Shown: piece after piece, positions 16,526 to 26,309 of the stretch
Layout: each line of letters opens with the position of its first letter
Position numbering within the stretch: position 1 is the stretch's first letter
Assembly: GCA_049514555.1 (NCBI GenBank)
Contig: JBEKUY010000006.1
Location: forward strand, 145,372-209,371
Direction: 5' to 3'
From: JBEKUY01 sp049514555
Lineage (GTDB): Bacteria; Acidobacteriota; Terriglobia; Acidiferrales; UBA7541
DNA length: 64,000 nucleotides
Program-made: the position numbers and the translations under genes
Notes under the pieces: generated by a model
What the model saw: the letters and a program-made list of their open reading frames with translations, nothing else
Told to the model about the DNA's origin: nothing
Databases searched by the model: none

Positions 16526-19162
16526 GTGCTAGACATTCAGCCTGAAGGAACTTTTTTGCGCATTCTTCTACAAAAGAGCTTCTGGACTTCGCGCGTGGGA
16601 CTCACGCTGCTCGGGGTCGTGCTCGGCCTGTTCTTGATCGGCGCGGGCGTGTTCGCCTACTACTACATCAAGTTCGGGCGAATGATTGACGAGCGTCTTT
16701 CGGGCCACACGTTTCAGAACACCACGCAGATTTTCTCCGCCCCCAACCGCATAACCGTCGGCGACCCGACCTCAGCAGAAGACCTGGTGGCTTATCTGCG
16801 GCGCGTGGGCTATCACCCGCAGGAGCTCGACGGCGAGCCCGGCTACTACTCGGTCCGGGGCAGCGTCGTGGAGGTTCACCCCAGCCGGCTTTCCTATTTC
16901 GGCGGGGGCAACGCGATCCGCGTCGAATTCGCCGGGAAAAGCGTCCAGTCGATCCGATTGCTGCCGGCCGGCGCCGATCTCAGCGGCGCCGAGCTCGAGC
17001 CCGAGCTTCTCACCAATCTCTTCGACAGCGCGCGCGAAAAACGCCGCCCCCTCCACTACGAGGATCTGCCTCCCGCCCTCGTTCATGCCGTCCTCTCGGC
17101 CGAAGACAAGCGCTTTTTCGAGCATCCGGGCTTCGATCCCGTGCGCATTTTTGGCGCCGCCTGGGCCGATCTGCGCCACTCCGCGCGCCTCCAAGGCGCG
17201 AGCACCATCACCATGCAGGTCGCGCGGAGCTTCTTCTTCTCCACCGAGCGCACCTGGCGACGGAAGCTCGCTGAGACGCTCGTGGCCCTTGAGCTCGAGC
17301 ACCGCTTCACCAAGAAGGAGATCTTCGAGTTTTACGCCAACGAGGTTTATCTCGGCAACCGCGGCAGCTTCGCCATCCGAGGTTTTGGCGAAGCGGGCAT
17401 CGCCTACTTCGGCAAGGACGTTCAGCAACTGTCGCTCGGCGAGACGGCCTTCCTCGCCGGCATCATCCGCGCGCCCAATTTCTATTCCTCCGCCGATCGG
17501 CGTCCCGAGCGCGCTCTCGAGGCGCGCAACCGCGTCCTCACGCAAATGGTCGAGAACGGCCAGATCAAGCCCGCGGAGGCTGCGGCCGCCAAGAAGGGGC
17601 CGCTGCGCCTGGCTCACTCCGCTGGTTCGAGCAGCGAAGCGCCCTATTTCGTGGACATGGTCAAAGATCATCTCCTCGACAATCTTTCCGAGAATGAACT
17701 GCTCTCGGAGAATTTTCGCGTGTACACGACGATTGATCCGGCGCTGCAGCGCGCCGCCACCACGGCCGTTGAGGCCGGCATGAAGGATGTTGATGTTCTT
17801 CTCGCGCGCCGGTATGCGCGCTGGCAGCGCGAGGCAGCCAAAAAAGAGAATAAGGAGCCGGTTCCCACAGCCCAGATCGCTCTGGTGGTGCTCGACCCGC
17901 ATACGGGCGATATCAAGGCCCTCGTCGGCGGCCGCGATTATGGCCAGAGCCAATTGAATCACGCCCTCGCCCACCGGCAGCCCGGTTCCTCCTTCAAGCC
18001 TTTTGTCTACGCCGCGGCTTTCGATAACGCCGTGGACGGCGTCACCCCAATCATTACGCCCGCCACGACCGTTGATGACGTGCCCACGACGTTCATGTTT
18101 GACGGCAAGGAATATACGCCGAACAATTTCGGCGAAAATTTTATGGGCACGGTCACCTTGCGCGACGCGCTGACGCATTCGCTCAACGTCGCCACAGTGA
18201 GAGTCGCCGAACTCGCCGGCTACGGCCGCGTCGCCCAGGTGGCGCGCAAGATGGGGCTCGGCAACAATATTCAGGCGACGCCGGCGATGGCCCTCGGCGC
18301 CTATGAGATGACTCCGCTCGATGTGGCCGCCGGGTATACGATATTCGCCAACGGTGGCGTCCGGGCGGAGCCGGAGTTCATTCACATGGTTGTCAGCGCC
18401 GCGGGCGATACCATCGAGCAATCCTCTCCGCAAACGCACCTCGCGCTGGACCCGCGCGTCGCCTATCTCGTCACGAACATTCTGCAGGATGTTTTGAATC
18501 GTGGTACCGGTGCGGGCGTGCGGGCTCGCGGATTCACCGCTCCTGCCGCGGGAAAGACCGGCACCTCGCGCGACGGCTGGTTCGCCGGCTTCACCTCCAA
18601 TCTTCTTTGCGTGATCTGGATCGGATTCGACGATAATCGCGACCTCGGCTTCTCCGGCAGCCAGACGGCCGCGCCCATCTGGGCGGACTTCATGTCGCGC
18701 GCCGTGTCGCTCCCTGCCTATCGGGGCGTTCATGACTTCGCCGCGCCCGATGGAGTGACGTCCGTCACGATCGATTCCGGAACGCTCGATCTTGCCACGC
18801 CCACCTGCCCCACGACACGTCAAGAGGTTTACATTACCGGCACCGCGCCGACTGAGTTTTGCCCGCTCCACGGTGGCGGCGCGTTTTCGCAGGGCGCGCC
18901 GGGCTCATGGCTTTCGCGCATTTTTGGCGGTCATCGGACCGAGTCTCCGCCAGCCGGGGACGCCAATCAGCCGGGTACACCGGGCGCAGCGTCCGGTACC
19001 GTGCCTCCACCGGCAGATTCCCCTGCATCCGCGCCGAATGCTACGAAGACGGATGAGTCCGAGGCCGAAAAGAAAAAGAGTCCACTGCGCCGGATTTTTG
19101 GTATCTTCTCCGGTAAGAAGGATCAGGAAAAAGACAAGCCCAAGAAGGGAGAGTCGCCATGA
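16526..19162 (+). CDS. Class A penicillin-binding protein (PBP1-type)
   Basis: 878 residues. One membrane helix (about 25-48) is followed by a UB2H-like region (about 70-150), then the GT51 glycosyltransferase domain with catalytic Glu193 (SAEDKRFFEH). The transpeptidase domain has nucleophile Ser488 in SSFK, Ser552-x-Asn554 and Lys677-Thr-Gly. It polymerises and cross-links peptidoglycan in the periplasm. The domain order resembles PBP1B. The C-terminus is a Pro/Ala- then Lys-rich tail of about 90 residues. The start is GTG at 16526. The next gene overlaps its stop (ATGA), so they are coupled. Confidence 0.93.
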   Translation: MLDIQPEGTFLRILLQKSFWTSRVGLTLLGVVLGLFLIGAGVFAYYYIKFGRMIDERLSGHTFQNTTQIFSAPNRITVGDPTSAEDLVAYLRRVGYHPQELDGEPGYYSVRGSVVEVHPSRLSYFGGGNAIRVEFAGKSVQSIRLLPAGADLSGAELEPELLTNLFDSAREKRRPLHYEDLPPALVHAVLSAEDKRFFEHPGFDPVRIFGAAWADLRHSARLQGASTITMQVARSFFFSTERTWRRKLAETLVALELEHRFTKKEIFEFYANEVYLGNRGSFAIRGFGEAGIAYFGKDVQQLSLGETAFLAGIIRAPNFYSSADRRPERALEARNRVLTQMVENGQIKPAEAAAAKKGPLRLAHSAGSSSEAPYFVDMVKDHLLDNLSENELLSENFRVYTTIDPALQRAATTAVEAGMKDVDVLLARRYARWQREAAKKENKEPVPTAQIALVVLDPHTGDIKALVGGRDYGQSQLNHALAHRQPGSSFKPFVYAAAFDNAVDGVTPIITPATTVDDVPTTFMFDGKEYTPNNFGENFMGTVTLRDALTHSLNVATVRVAELAGYGRVAQVARKMGLGNNIQATPAMALGAYEMTPLDVAAGYTIFANGGVRAEPEFIHMVVSAAGDTIEQSSPQTHLALDPRVAYLVTNILQDVLNRGTGAGVRARGFTAPAAGKTGTSRDGWFAGFTSNLLCVIWIGFDDNRDLGFSGSQTAAPIWADFMSRAVSLPAYRGVHDFAAPDGVTSVTIDSGTLDLATPTCPTTRQEVYITGTAPTEFCPLHGGGAFSQGAPGSWLSRIFGGHRTESPPAGDANQPGTPGAASGTVPPPADSPASAPNATKTDESEAEKKKSPLRRIFGIFSGKKDQEKDKPKKGESP

Positions 19163-19992
19163 AGGGATATAGTGTGGCGCGTCGGATTCTCTTCGCAGCA
19201 GCGCTTTTCGCCGGTTTTCTGTTCCTAAGCGTTGGTGCCAGGGCGCAGGCCCCTGCTCCCGATTCCGGGAAACCCGCCATTCCACAGTCGAGCACCACGA
19301 CTCCTTCGCCGGCTCCTTTGGATGACGAGGCGCTTGCCAATCTGTATATGGCTCGCAAGGAATACGCAAAAGCCGCGGCTCTCTACAAGCAGCTCTCCGA
19401 GCGTAATCCACAGAATGCGGTCTACCTCAACATGGCCGGGATGGCGTATCTGCGCAATGGGGAGCAAGGGCTCGCGCTGCGTTACTTTGAGAGATCTGCC
19501 AAGGTGGATCCGCACTATCCCTACCCTCTCATCAACGGCGGCGTGATCCAATACGAACGTAAGAAGTACAAGAAAGCGATTAAGGCGTACAACAAGGCCC
19601 TGGCGATTGAGAGTGCCGGCCCGGGCGCGGCTCCGACTTACATTAATCTCGGTTGCGCCCTGTTTGCCATGAGGAAACTGCCTGAAGCCATAGAGGCGTT
19701 CCGAAAAGGGTTCACCCTTGATCCGAAGGTCTTGGAGCATACCGGTTCCGGCGGTTCGGTTGCGCAGGACCTTTCCGTCGAGGACCGCGGTCTCTTCCAT
19801 TTCATGCTGGCCAAAGCCTTCGCGCAGGGGGGCAACCTGGATCGTTGCGTCTTCTATTTGCGCAAGGCGCGCGACGAAGGTTACGCTTCCCTCAGTTCGG
19901 TGAAGACGGATCCTGCCTTCGCCGCCGTTGCGAAAGAACCTGCCGTGTTGGAATTGATCGAGCCGCCGCCCGCAGACAGCGCGAAACCCTGA
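19159..19992 (+). CDS. Exported TPR protein
   Basis: 277 residues. The signal peptide covers about residues 1-30 (basic start, hydrophobic core, ARAQ site). At least three TPR units follow (about 55-190), for example YMARKEYAKAAALYKQL and YKKAIKAYNKALAI. TPRs form a protein-binding superhelix. It overlaps the PBP stop by four bases, so it probably works with that enzyme in the periplasm, much as TPR lipoproteins assist PBP activity in other bacteria; this is inference from position. No lipobox was seen. Confidence 0.72.
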   Translation: MKGYSVARRILFAAALFAGFLFLSVGARAQAPAPDSGKPAIPQSSTTTPSPAPLDDEALANLYMARKEYAKAAALYKQLSERNPQNAVYLNMAGMAYLRNGEQGLALRYFERSAKVDPHYPYPLINGGVIQYERKKYKKAIKAYNKALAIESAGPGAAPTYINLGCALFAMRKLPEAIEAFRKGFTLDPKVLEHTGSGGSVAQDLSVEDRGLFHFMLAKAFAQGGNLDRCVFYLRKARDEGYASLSSVKTDPAFAAVAKEPAVLELIEPPPADSAKP

Positions 19993-20090
19993 TCGCCGCC
20001 GCACTTGCGCGGAGCGTCCTCGTCTCGTTTGCGGGCTCAACGACGGGCGCGTGCCCGTCCTTTCCGGGCTTCTGTTACAATCCGGTTGAG

Positions 20091-21812
20091 ATGCGTGGCC
20101 TCTCCGTGTTTCTGAACGCCGTCCTGCTCGCGAGTCTGCTGGTTTCCCTCAGGGCCGCGGGCCTGCCGCAGGACTCTCCGGCTCCGGTTCCCGCGAAGGC
20201 GCTGCCACCGGGTTTCTCTTCCGTCATTCTTGTTTATCCGTTTGAAAATTCCGGGCGCTCGATGCGTTACGACTGGCTTGGGGAAGGCCTGGAAGAACTC
20301 ACCATCGAGCGGCTGGCCGCTGCCGGCCTTCCGGTCTTCTCACATGAAGAGCGCCTCGCCGGACTCGAGCGCTACGGTTTGCCTGCGGCGGGACGTTATA
20401 GCCGCGCGATGATGATCCGCATCGCCGAGGACCTCGATGCGGATTTCGTCCTGTTCGGCAGCTACACGACCGACGGCAAGACGCTTGTTCTGGATGCGCG
20501 CCTGCTTCGCGTTCGTCCACCGGCGCTGCTCCCTCCGGTCGCCATCTCAACGCCGCTCGAGGGCTCTTTGGACGCGCACTTGCGCGCCGTTTGGCGGCTT
20601 CTCTCCGAGGCCGATCCGTCCTTCCCGCTGACCCTGGCCTCATTCACGCGCCGCCAGCGGCCGCTGCGCCTGGACGCCTTTGAGTACTATATTCGCGGAC
20701 TGCTCGCTTCAGAAGACGAGCAGAAGGTTCGCAGCCTCCGCGAGGCCGCGCGCCTCGATCCTGGCTGGATCGCCCCGGCCTTTGCACTTGGCCAGGTCTA
20801 TTTCACCCGGCGCGACTGCGGCGACGCGATCTCCTGGCTGGCCCGCATTCCCTCGGCCGCGGACGAAAGCCTCGAAGCCGGCTTTCTCACCGGCGTGTGC
20901 GACCTCATTCAGAATCAGCCGGACCGCGCGAAGACCGTTTTTCAGTCGCTCAGCGAGCGTCTTCGCCTCGAATACGGCGGCGCCTACGAACTCCCTGAAA
21001 TCCTGAATGACCAGGCGATCGCGACGAGCCGTCTTGGCAAGCCCGCGCTTTCCGAGCCGTTCCTCGAGCGGGCTCGCCGGCTCGATCCCGACGACAGCGA
21101 CTACGATTTCAACTGGGCGCTGGCGAAGGTCCGCTCGAAGACCCCAGCCGCGGCCGTCGCGCCCCTACGCGAAGTGCTCGCACGCGAGCCGGAAGACAAT
21201 GAGGCCCGCGCTCTTCTCATCATGGCCCTTGAAGGCAGCGGTCAGAAAGATGCGGCCGCGGCCGAACGCGCTGTTGCTTCCGGCGATTCGTCTGGAAAAC
21301 CGATACCGTCGCTCAAGCCCGACGCTCTCGCGCGCCTCGATCGCATCAAGACGCAACTCGACGCAAGCGTGCTGAAGCTCGCGGCGGCGTCCGGCTCGGG
21401 CGACACCGCGGAGGCCCCCGGCGCGGGCGCCTTACCCGCGAACGCCCCTCTGTCTCACGCCAGGCGCGGCCGGCAGATGCTCTCCGCGGGAAATCTTGCC
21501 GATTCCGAGAAGGAGTTTCACGCGGCCGTGACACAGAATCCTAACGAGGCGACCCCGCACCAGGGACTCGCCGAGGTGTACCGCCGCCTAGGCCGTCGCG
21601 ATGACGCCATTACCGAGCTTCGCGCCGCGCTTGGTCTGCGCGAGACCGCCGCGGCGCACACCGACCTCGCGCGCCTCTATCTGGACGAACAAAAGCCCGA
21701 ACTAGCCCGCGCCGAGCTTGAACGCGCGCTCCAGCTCGCTCCCGGCTATGCCGCGGCGCGCCAACTTCTCCAACGCCTGCAGCCCTCGAAGCCCGGAGGC
21801 AAAACGCCATGA
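20091..21812 (+). CDS. Exported protein with FlgO/TolB-N-like domain and TPR repeats
   Basis: 573 residues. The signal peptide (about 1-22) is followed by a domain (about 40-140: VYPFENSGRSMRYDWLGEGLEE through FVLFGSYTTDGKTLVLDARL) resembling the FlgO / TolB-N / CsgG-like fold found in periplasmic and lipoprotein assembly factors. The remainder is TPR helices, some Ala-rich, with clear units near 450-560. I chose the ATG at 20091 because it leads straight into the signal. Its stop overlaps the nfeD start (ATGA). Its partner is unknown. Confidence 0.65.
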   Translation: MRGLSVFLNAVLLASLLVSLRAAGLPQDSPAPVPAKALPPGFSSVILVYPFENSGRSMRYDWLGEGLEELTIERLAAAGLPVFSHEERLAGLERYGLPAAGRYSRAMMIRIAEDLDADFVLFGSYTTDGKTLVLDARLLRVRPPALLPPVAISTPLEGSLDAHLRAVWRLLSEADPSFPLTLASFTRRQRPLRLDAFEYYIRGLLASEDEQKVRSLREAARLDPGWIAPAFALGQVYFTRRDCGDAISWLARIPSAADESLEAGFLTGVCDLIQNQPDRAKTVFQSLSERLRLEYGGAYELPEILNDQAIATSRLGKPALSEPFLERARRLDPDDSDYDFNWALAKVRSKTPAAAVAPLREVLAREPEDNEARALLIMALEGSGQKDAAAAERAVASGDSSGKPIPSLKPDALARLDRIKTQLDASVLKLAAASGSGDTAEAPGAGALPANAPLSHARRGRQMLSAGNLADSEKEFHAAVTQNPNEATPHQGLAEVYRRLGRRDDAITELRAALGLRETAAAHTDLARLYLDEQKPELARAELERALQLAPGYAAARQLLQRLQPSKPGGKTP

Positions 21813-23215
21813 TTCGTGCCGCCCTGGACCACAGAAAGATTCTGTTTCGCGCGTTTCTGTTTTCTGTCTGCGCTCTCTGCGCCTCAACGTTGGGCGTCTC
21901 TCCGCCCTCGCATGCCGCGGAGAACGCTGCCGCGAGCGGCTCTTCGCCGCTCGTCATCGAGATGCGCATCGACGGCGAGATCGACCCGGTCATCGCCCCC
22001 TTCATTGATTCCGGCATCGACGAGGCGGCGCGGCGGCATGCATCGCTGGTCCTGATCACTATGGACACGCTGGGCGGTCTGAGCGATTCGATGAAACAGA
22101 TCATCCAGCACATCCTCGCCTCGCCCGTCCCTGTTGCCGTGTACGTCTCGCCGATCGGTGCTCGAGGCGCCTCTGCCGGTTTCTACATCCTCCTTTCTGC
22201 CGACATCGCGGCGATGGCGCCCGGCACGCACACTGGCGCGGCGTCGCCGGTTCTCTCCATCGGCGGATTCCCCGTGCAGATTGCAGATGAGACCATGCGA
22301 CGCAAGATCATGAACGATGCCACGGCGTTCCTTCGCAGTTACACCGAAAAGCGCGGCCGCAATCCCCAGCTCGCCGAAACCGCCGTCACCGATGCCAAAG
22401 CTTTCACCGAGAAGGAAGCGCTCGACGGCCACATGATCGACATCGTCTCCAATGGCACGGACGAGCTTCTCGCAAGCCTCGACGGGCGCACCATTACGCG
22501 CTTCGACGGTTCGCGCACCGAGCTGCGTCTCGCTCACGCGGTCCGCTCCGCCTACGAGCTTTCCGCGCGCCAGCGTTTCCTGGCCCGCATCGTCGAGCCG
22601 GACGTCTTCTTCATCATGCTGATCCTCGGCGCGCTCGGCCTGTACACCGAATTCACGCACCCGGGCATGATCGCGCCGGGCGTTATTGGCGGCATCTGCG
22701 CCATCCTGGCTCTGTTTGCCATGCACCTGCTGCCCATCAATTTCGCGGGATTGCTTTTGATCTTTCTGGCGATCGCGCTATTCATTCTGGAGGCCAAGTT
22801 CACGAGCCATGGCATTCTCGTCGCCGGCGGGATTGTGGCGATGATTCTCGGCGCGCTTTTTCTCATTCGCTCGCCGCTCACGCCGGCTGGCGTGAGCTTC
22901 GGCATCGCGCTCTCGGCTACGCTGCCTTTCGCGGTGATCACGGTGTTTCTCATGCGCTTGGTTCTTCGTTCGCGGAAGTGGAAGGCCGCGACTGGAATGG
23001 AGGAGCTCGTCGGCTTGGTCGGCGTGGTCACTTCGCCCGTCGTCGCCGCTTCCGGTGGCGCAGCTCATGAGGGAATGGCGCGCATCCACAGCGAGCTTTG
23101 GCGTGTCGTGTCCACGGCGCCGCTGGCCAGGGGCCAGCAGGTCCGCGTGATTCGCGTTGAGGGTTTGACTTTGCACGTAGAACCTGCACAATCAGAGCAC
23201 AACGCCGTACGGTGA
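21809..23215 (+). CDS. nfeD: Long-form NfeD, membrane-bound ClpP-class serine protease
   Basis: 468 residues. The signal peptide precedes a ClpP/SppA-like protease domain (about 48-230) with nucleophile Ser122 in IGARGASAGFYIL. About four membrane helices (about 265-390) and a C-terminal OB-fold follow. In characterised archaeal homologues a Ser-Lys dyad cleaves the hydrophobic tail of the stomatin partner. The partner here is the slipin 45 bases downstream, the usual operon arrangement (stomatin operon partner protein). It acts at the inner membrane, probably in membrane-protein quality control. Confidence 0.88.
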   Translation: MIRAALDHRKILFRAFLFSVCALCASTLGVSPPSHAAENAAASGSSPLVIEMRIDGEIDPVIAPFIDSGIDEAARRHASLVLITMDTLGGLSDSMKQIIQHILASPVPVAVYVSPIGARGASAGFYILLSADIAAMAPGTHTGAASPVLSIGGFPVQIADETMRRKIMNDATAFLRSYTEKRGRNPQLAETAVTDAKAFTEKEALDGHMIDIVSNGTDELLASLDGRTITRFDGSRTELRLAHAVRSAYELSARQRFLARIVEPDVFFIMLILGALGLYTEFTHPGMIAPGVIGGICAILALFAMHLLPINFAGLLLIFLAIALFILEAKFTSHGILVAGGIVAMILGALFLIRSPLTPAGVSFGIALSATLPFAVITVFLMRLVLRSRKWKAATGMEELVGLVGVVTSPVVAASGGAAHEGMARIHSELWRVVSTAPLARGQQVRVIRVEGLTLHVEPAQSEHNAVR

Positions 23216-23259
23216 TCCTCTCGACGTCGCGAGGACTGCCGCAGACGGAGGAGGCAACC

Positions 23260-24030
23260 ATGATACTCGGCTTCTGGGCTACCATCCTGATCGCCGGCTT
23301 TGTCTTGATTTGGTTTTGGAACTCGATCTACATCATCAAGGAGTGGGAGCGCGGCGCAGTGTTGCGCCTCGGCCGCATGATTCCGGAAGCCAAGGGCGCC
23401 GGCCTGCGCCTGGTCTTCTGGCCGATCGAAACGCTTTACCGCATCCCGCTCCGCGTCGTGACTCTCGACGTGCCGCCGCAGGACATCATCACCCGCGACA
23501 ACGTTTCGGTGAAGGTCAACGCCGTCTGTTACTTTAAGGTTGTGGACGCCAACCGCGCCCTCCGCGAAATCGAAAACTATCTCTTCGCCACCTCGCAGCT
23601 CGCCCAGACCACGCTCCGCAGCGTCGTCGGCCAGTTCGAGCTCGACGAGATCCTTTCTCAGCGCGACAAAGTTAACGAGAAGCTTCAGATCATTCTCGAC
23701 GAAGATACCGAGGCGTGGGGCATCAAGGTCACCAAGGTCGAAGTGAAGCAGGTCGATATTCCCGAGCAGATGCAACGCGCCATCGCCCGCCAGGCCGAAG
23801 CCGAGCGCGAGCGCCGCGCCAAGGTCATCCACGCTGACGGTGAGTTCCAAGCTTCTCAAAAACTCGCCGACGCCGCCAAAATTCTGGAAACTCAGCCGGC
23901 GGCCATCCAGCTTCGCTATCTCCAGACCCTTACCGAGATTGGTGTCGAGAAGAACACAACAGTTGTTTTTCCGTTGCCCATCGATATTATCAATAAGTGG
24001 GTGGAGGCCATCGGGAGCTTGAGAAAGTAG
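23260..24030 (+). CDS. Slipin / SPFH-domain stomatin-like protein
   Basis: 256 residues. An N-terminal membrane anchor (about 2-22) is followed by the SPFH/band-7 domain (about 25-190: IIKEWERGAVLRLGRMI, VTLDVPPQDIITRDNVSVKV) and a coiled-coil region rich in Ala/Glu/Arg (RQAEAERERRAKVIHADGE). Slipins form membrane-bound oligomeric cages that organise lipids and proteases. It pairs with nfeD directly upstream. I chose the ATG at 23260 because GGAGGAGG lies just before it. Confidence 0.9.
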   Translation: MILGFWATILIAGFVLIWFWNSIYIIKEWERGAVLRLGRMIPEAKGAGLRLVFWPIETLYRIPLRVVTLDVPPQDIITRDNVSVKVNAVCYFKVVDANRALREIENYLFATSQLAQTTLRSVVGQFELDEILSQRDKVNEKLQIILDEDTEAWGIKVTKVEVKQVDIPEQMQRAIARQAEAERERRAKVIHADGEFQASQKLADAAKILETQPAAIQLRYLQTLTEIGVEKNTTVVFPLPIDIINKWVEAIGSLRK

Positions 24031-24032
24031 AA

Positions 24033-24707
24033 ATGGCTTCAGGAAGATCACGGGGGGGCTCAGGCGACCGCGTCCTCGAAGGGCGCCACGTCATTGGTCT
24101 CTTTATCCTGATGCTGCTTTTTTCGGGCGTGTTCTTCACGCTGGGCTACGTGATGGGGCGCAGCCAGTTTGACAGCCAGGTGGGCGCCGCGCCCCCGCAG
24201 CCTTCGCGCGCTCCATCGGATGCCTCACACCCGGTGAAATCAGGTCCCGGTTCCAAACCGTCCGCCTCGGGTGGTGCGAATGCGAACCCGGGGGATGCGG
24301 CCGGCGATCAAGCGATCTCTGAGTGGGAGTTCTACAAGGCGGGGTCCTCCAAGCCTGCTTCCGACCATCTCACGAAGCCGGCCTCTTCACCCAAAACCGT
24401 CGCCGCTTCCGGTAGCGCGGCTTCAGCAAGCGTCCGCTCCGCGCCAGCTGCTTCAAAGACCGCTGCGCACGCGCCGCTGATTGCCGGGGGGGCTTACGTC
24501 CTGCAAGTCGCTGCGCTGACCAAACAGGCTGACGCGCTCGTGCTGGCCGGCAGTTTGCAGAAGAAAGAGTTCCCGGCTTTCGTCCTGACTCCCACGGCCG
24601 ATCATTTCTATCGCGTTCAGGTTGGGCCTTACGCTGATGCGCAGTCCGCCGACGCCGCCAAGAAAGGTCTCGAGACCGCTGGCTTCAAGGCGATTTTGAA
24701 GAAGTAA
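24033..24707 (+). CDS. Membrane-anchored SPOR-domain protein
   Basis: 224 residues. A short basic cytoplasmic tail, one membrane helix (about 18-40), a Pro/Ser/Ala-rich linker (about 50-145) and a C-terminal SPOR domain (about 150-224: YVLQVAALTKQADALVLAG, FYRVQVGPYADAQSADAA). SPOR domains bind denuded glycan strands at the septum, so a role in cell division or wall remodelling is likely. The stop overlaps the lnt start (TAATG). Confidence 0.82.
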   Translation: MASGRSRGGSGDRVLEGRHVIGLFILMLLFSGVFFTLGYVMGRSQFDSQVGAAPPQPSRAPSDASHPVKSGPGSKPSASGGANANPGDAAGDQAISEWEFYKAGSSKPASDHLTKPASSPKTVAASGSAASASVRSAPAASKTAAHAPLIAGGAYVLQVAALTKQADALVLAGSLQKKEFPAFVLTPTADHFYRVQVGPYADAQSADAAKKGLETAGFKAILKK

Positions 24708-26305
24708 TGGCCTCCCCGTCCCGGCCAGTCCGGCTTATGCCTCCACCGGATTCGTCTTCGCCCGCTATTTTCCGTCTCGTGGTCGCCGCGATCTCCGGCG
24801 CCGCTCTGGCTTTTTCCTATACCGGGAGCTACATCGCGGCATTCTCCTGGGTTTGCATCGGGCTCCTGATGATCGTGCTTTTCAAGGCGCGCCCGCTTGT
24901 CGCCGCGCTCTGCGGATTCCTCCACGGCGTAGCTTTCGTCCTGACTTCTCTTTTCTGGATCTCCACCGTACTCGAGGTTCACGGCGGGCTTTCGCGCATC
25001 GCGGGAATCGGAGTTGTGCTGCTCGTCGGGCTCGTGTATGGGGTTTTGGACGGGCTTTTCGCATGGAGCGTGAACCGGCTCGCGGCGAAGAGCATCTCTC
25101 GCGCCTGCCTGGCTGCGCCGTTCGTGTGGGTCACGGTCGAGTTTCTTCGCGATCATCTGCCCAGGATCGCTTTTCCCTGGAATCTCTTGGGCTATCCCGC
25201 CGCAGCCAATCTTGCTTTTGTGCAATTGACGACCGTCACCGGAATCTTCGGCCTGTCGTTCATCGTTGCGGCCTACAACGCGCTTTTTGTTTGGGCGGAT
25301 GCGGCTTCCGAAGAGTATCCCGCGCGCATACGGTATGGGACGCTCGGTGGCGCCACCCTCGTTCTCATAGTGATCGCCTTCGCAGGGCCAAGAATCGTTC
25401 CCGAGGCGCACGCGAGCCATTGGGCTCGCCTCATCCAACCCAATCTCCCCGAAGAGATGGTTTATCCGACCGATTGGTATGCCGCGCACAAGGGCGAACT
25501 CGAAGACCTCGAACGCCTCAGCCTTCTTCCTGGCGCGCATCCGCCCGACTTGCTCGTCTGGCCCGAGATGCCCACCCCGTTTTCTTACCAGGACCCGCGC
25601 TTCGCCCCGCGCGCCTTCGCGCTCGCCCGCGCCACGGGCGTGCCGTTCTTGAGCGGCGTCATTGAATGGGAGCCGGTCCAGGTGGGCGGCGCCACACATC
25701 TTCTGCCGTATAACAGCGCTGTTCTGCTCGACGCGCAAGGCAGGCGCATCTTTTCCTACGACAAGACCCACCTCGTGCCCTTCGGAGAGTTCGAGCCTTT
25801 CCCCCTTTTCCATCGCGTCGTCACCAGCATCTCCAACGAGGTCGGCGGATTCGAGGCCGGGCATGTCCGCTCGGCCGGAACATTCCCCAGCGGCCATCGG
25901 TTCGGCGTCTTCATTTGCTACGAGTCGATTTTCCCCGGAGAGATCCGCCAGTTCACCGCGGACGGCGCCGAACTGCTCATCAACATCTCGAATGACGGCT
26001 GGTTCGGCCGCTCCGCTGCCCCCCAGCAGCATCTGCGGATGGCGCGGGTTCGTGCCGTCGAAAACCGCCGCTGGATCATTCGCGATACCAACAACGGCTA
26101 CACAGTTTCCATCGATCCCTACGGCCGCATCGTGGCGGGCATTCCTACTGACCGGCGTTCCTTTCTCGATGCGCCCTATGATTTCCGCTCCGACCGCACG
26201 CTGTACGTCCGTCGGGGAGACTGGCTCGCCTGGCTCTGCGTGTTCGCGAGTATTCTCTTCCTGTTTCTGACGTTTGGACGGAGGGGGAAGTCCGCCTTAC
26301 AATAG
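24707..26305 (+). CDS. lnt: Apolipoprotein N-acyltransferase (Lnt)
   Basis: 532 residues. About seven membrane segments precede and one follows the periplasmic nitrilase-like domain. The catalytic triad is readable: Glu287 (LLVWPEMPTPFS), Lys353 (FSYDKTHLVPFGEFEP) and Cys404 (GVFICYESIFP). It adds the third acyl chain to the N-terminal Cys of lipoproteins in the inner membrane. The start codon shares a base with the previous stop; the prfB start follows after 4 bases. Confidence 0.93.
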   Translation: MASPSRPVRLMPPPDSSSPAIFRLVVAAISGAALAFSYTGSYIAAFSWVCIGLLMIVLFKARPLVAALCGFLHGVAFVLTSLFWISTVLEVHGGLSRIAGIGVVLLVGLVYGVLDGLFAWSVNRLAAKSISRACLAAPFVWVTVEFLRDHLPRIAFPWNLLGYPAAANLAFVQLTTVTGIFGLSFIVAAYNALFVWADAASEEYPARIRYGTLGGATLVLIVIAFAGPRIVPEAHASHWARLIQPNLPEEMVYPTDWYAAHKGELEDLERLSLLPGAHPPDLLVWPEMPTPFSYQDPRFAPRAFALARATGVPFLSGVIEWEPVQVGGATHLLPYNSAVLLDAQGRRIFSYDKTHLVPFGEFEPFPLFHRVVTSISNEVGGFEAGHVRSAGTFPSGHRFGVFICYESIFPGEIRQFTADGAELLINISNDGWFGRSAAPQQHLRMARVRAVENRRWIIRDTNNGYTVSIDPYGRIVAGIPTDRRSFLDAPYDFRSDRTLYVRRGDWLAWLCVFASILFLFLTFGRRGKSALQ

Positions 26306-26309
26306 GTCC

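Noticed and set aside
16772..18871. A 699-codon open frame antisense to the class A PBP
   Set aside because: It mirrors the codon bias of the PBP gene and shows no domain; the sense strand has all catalytic motifs.
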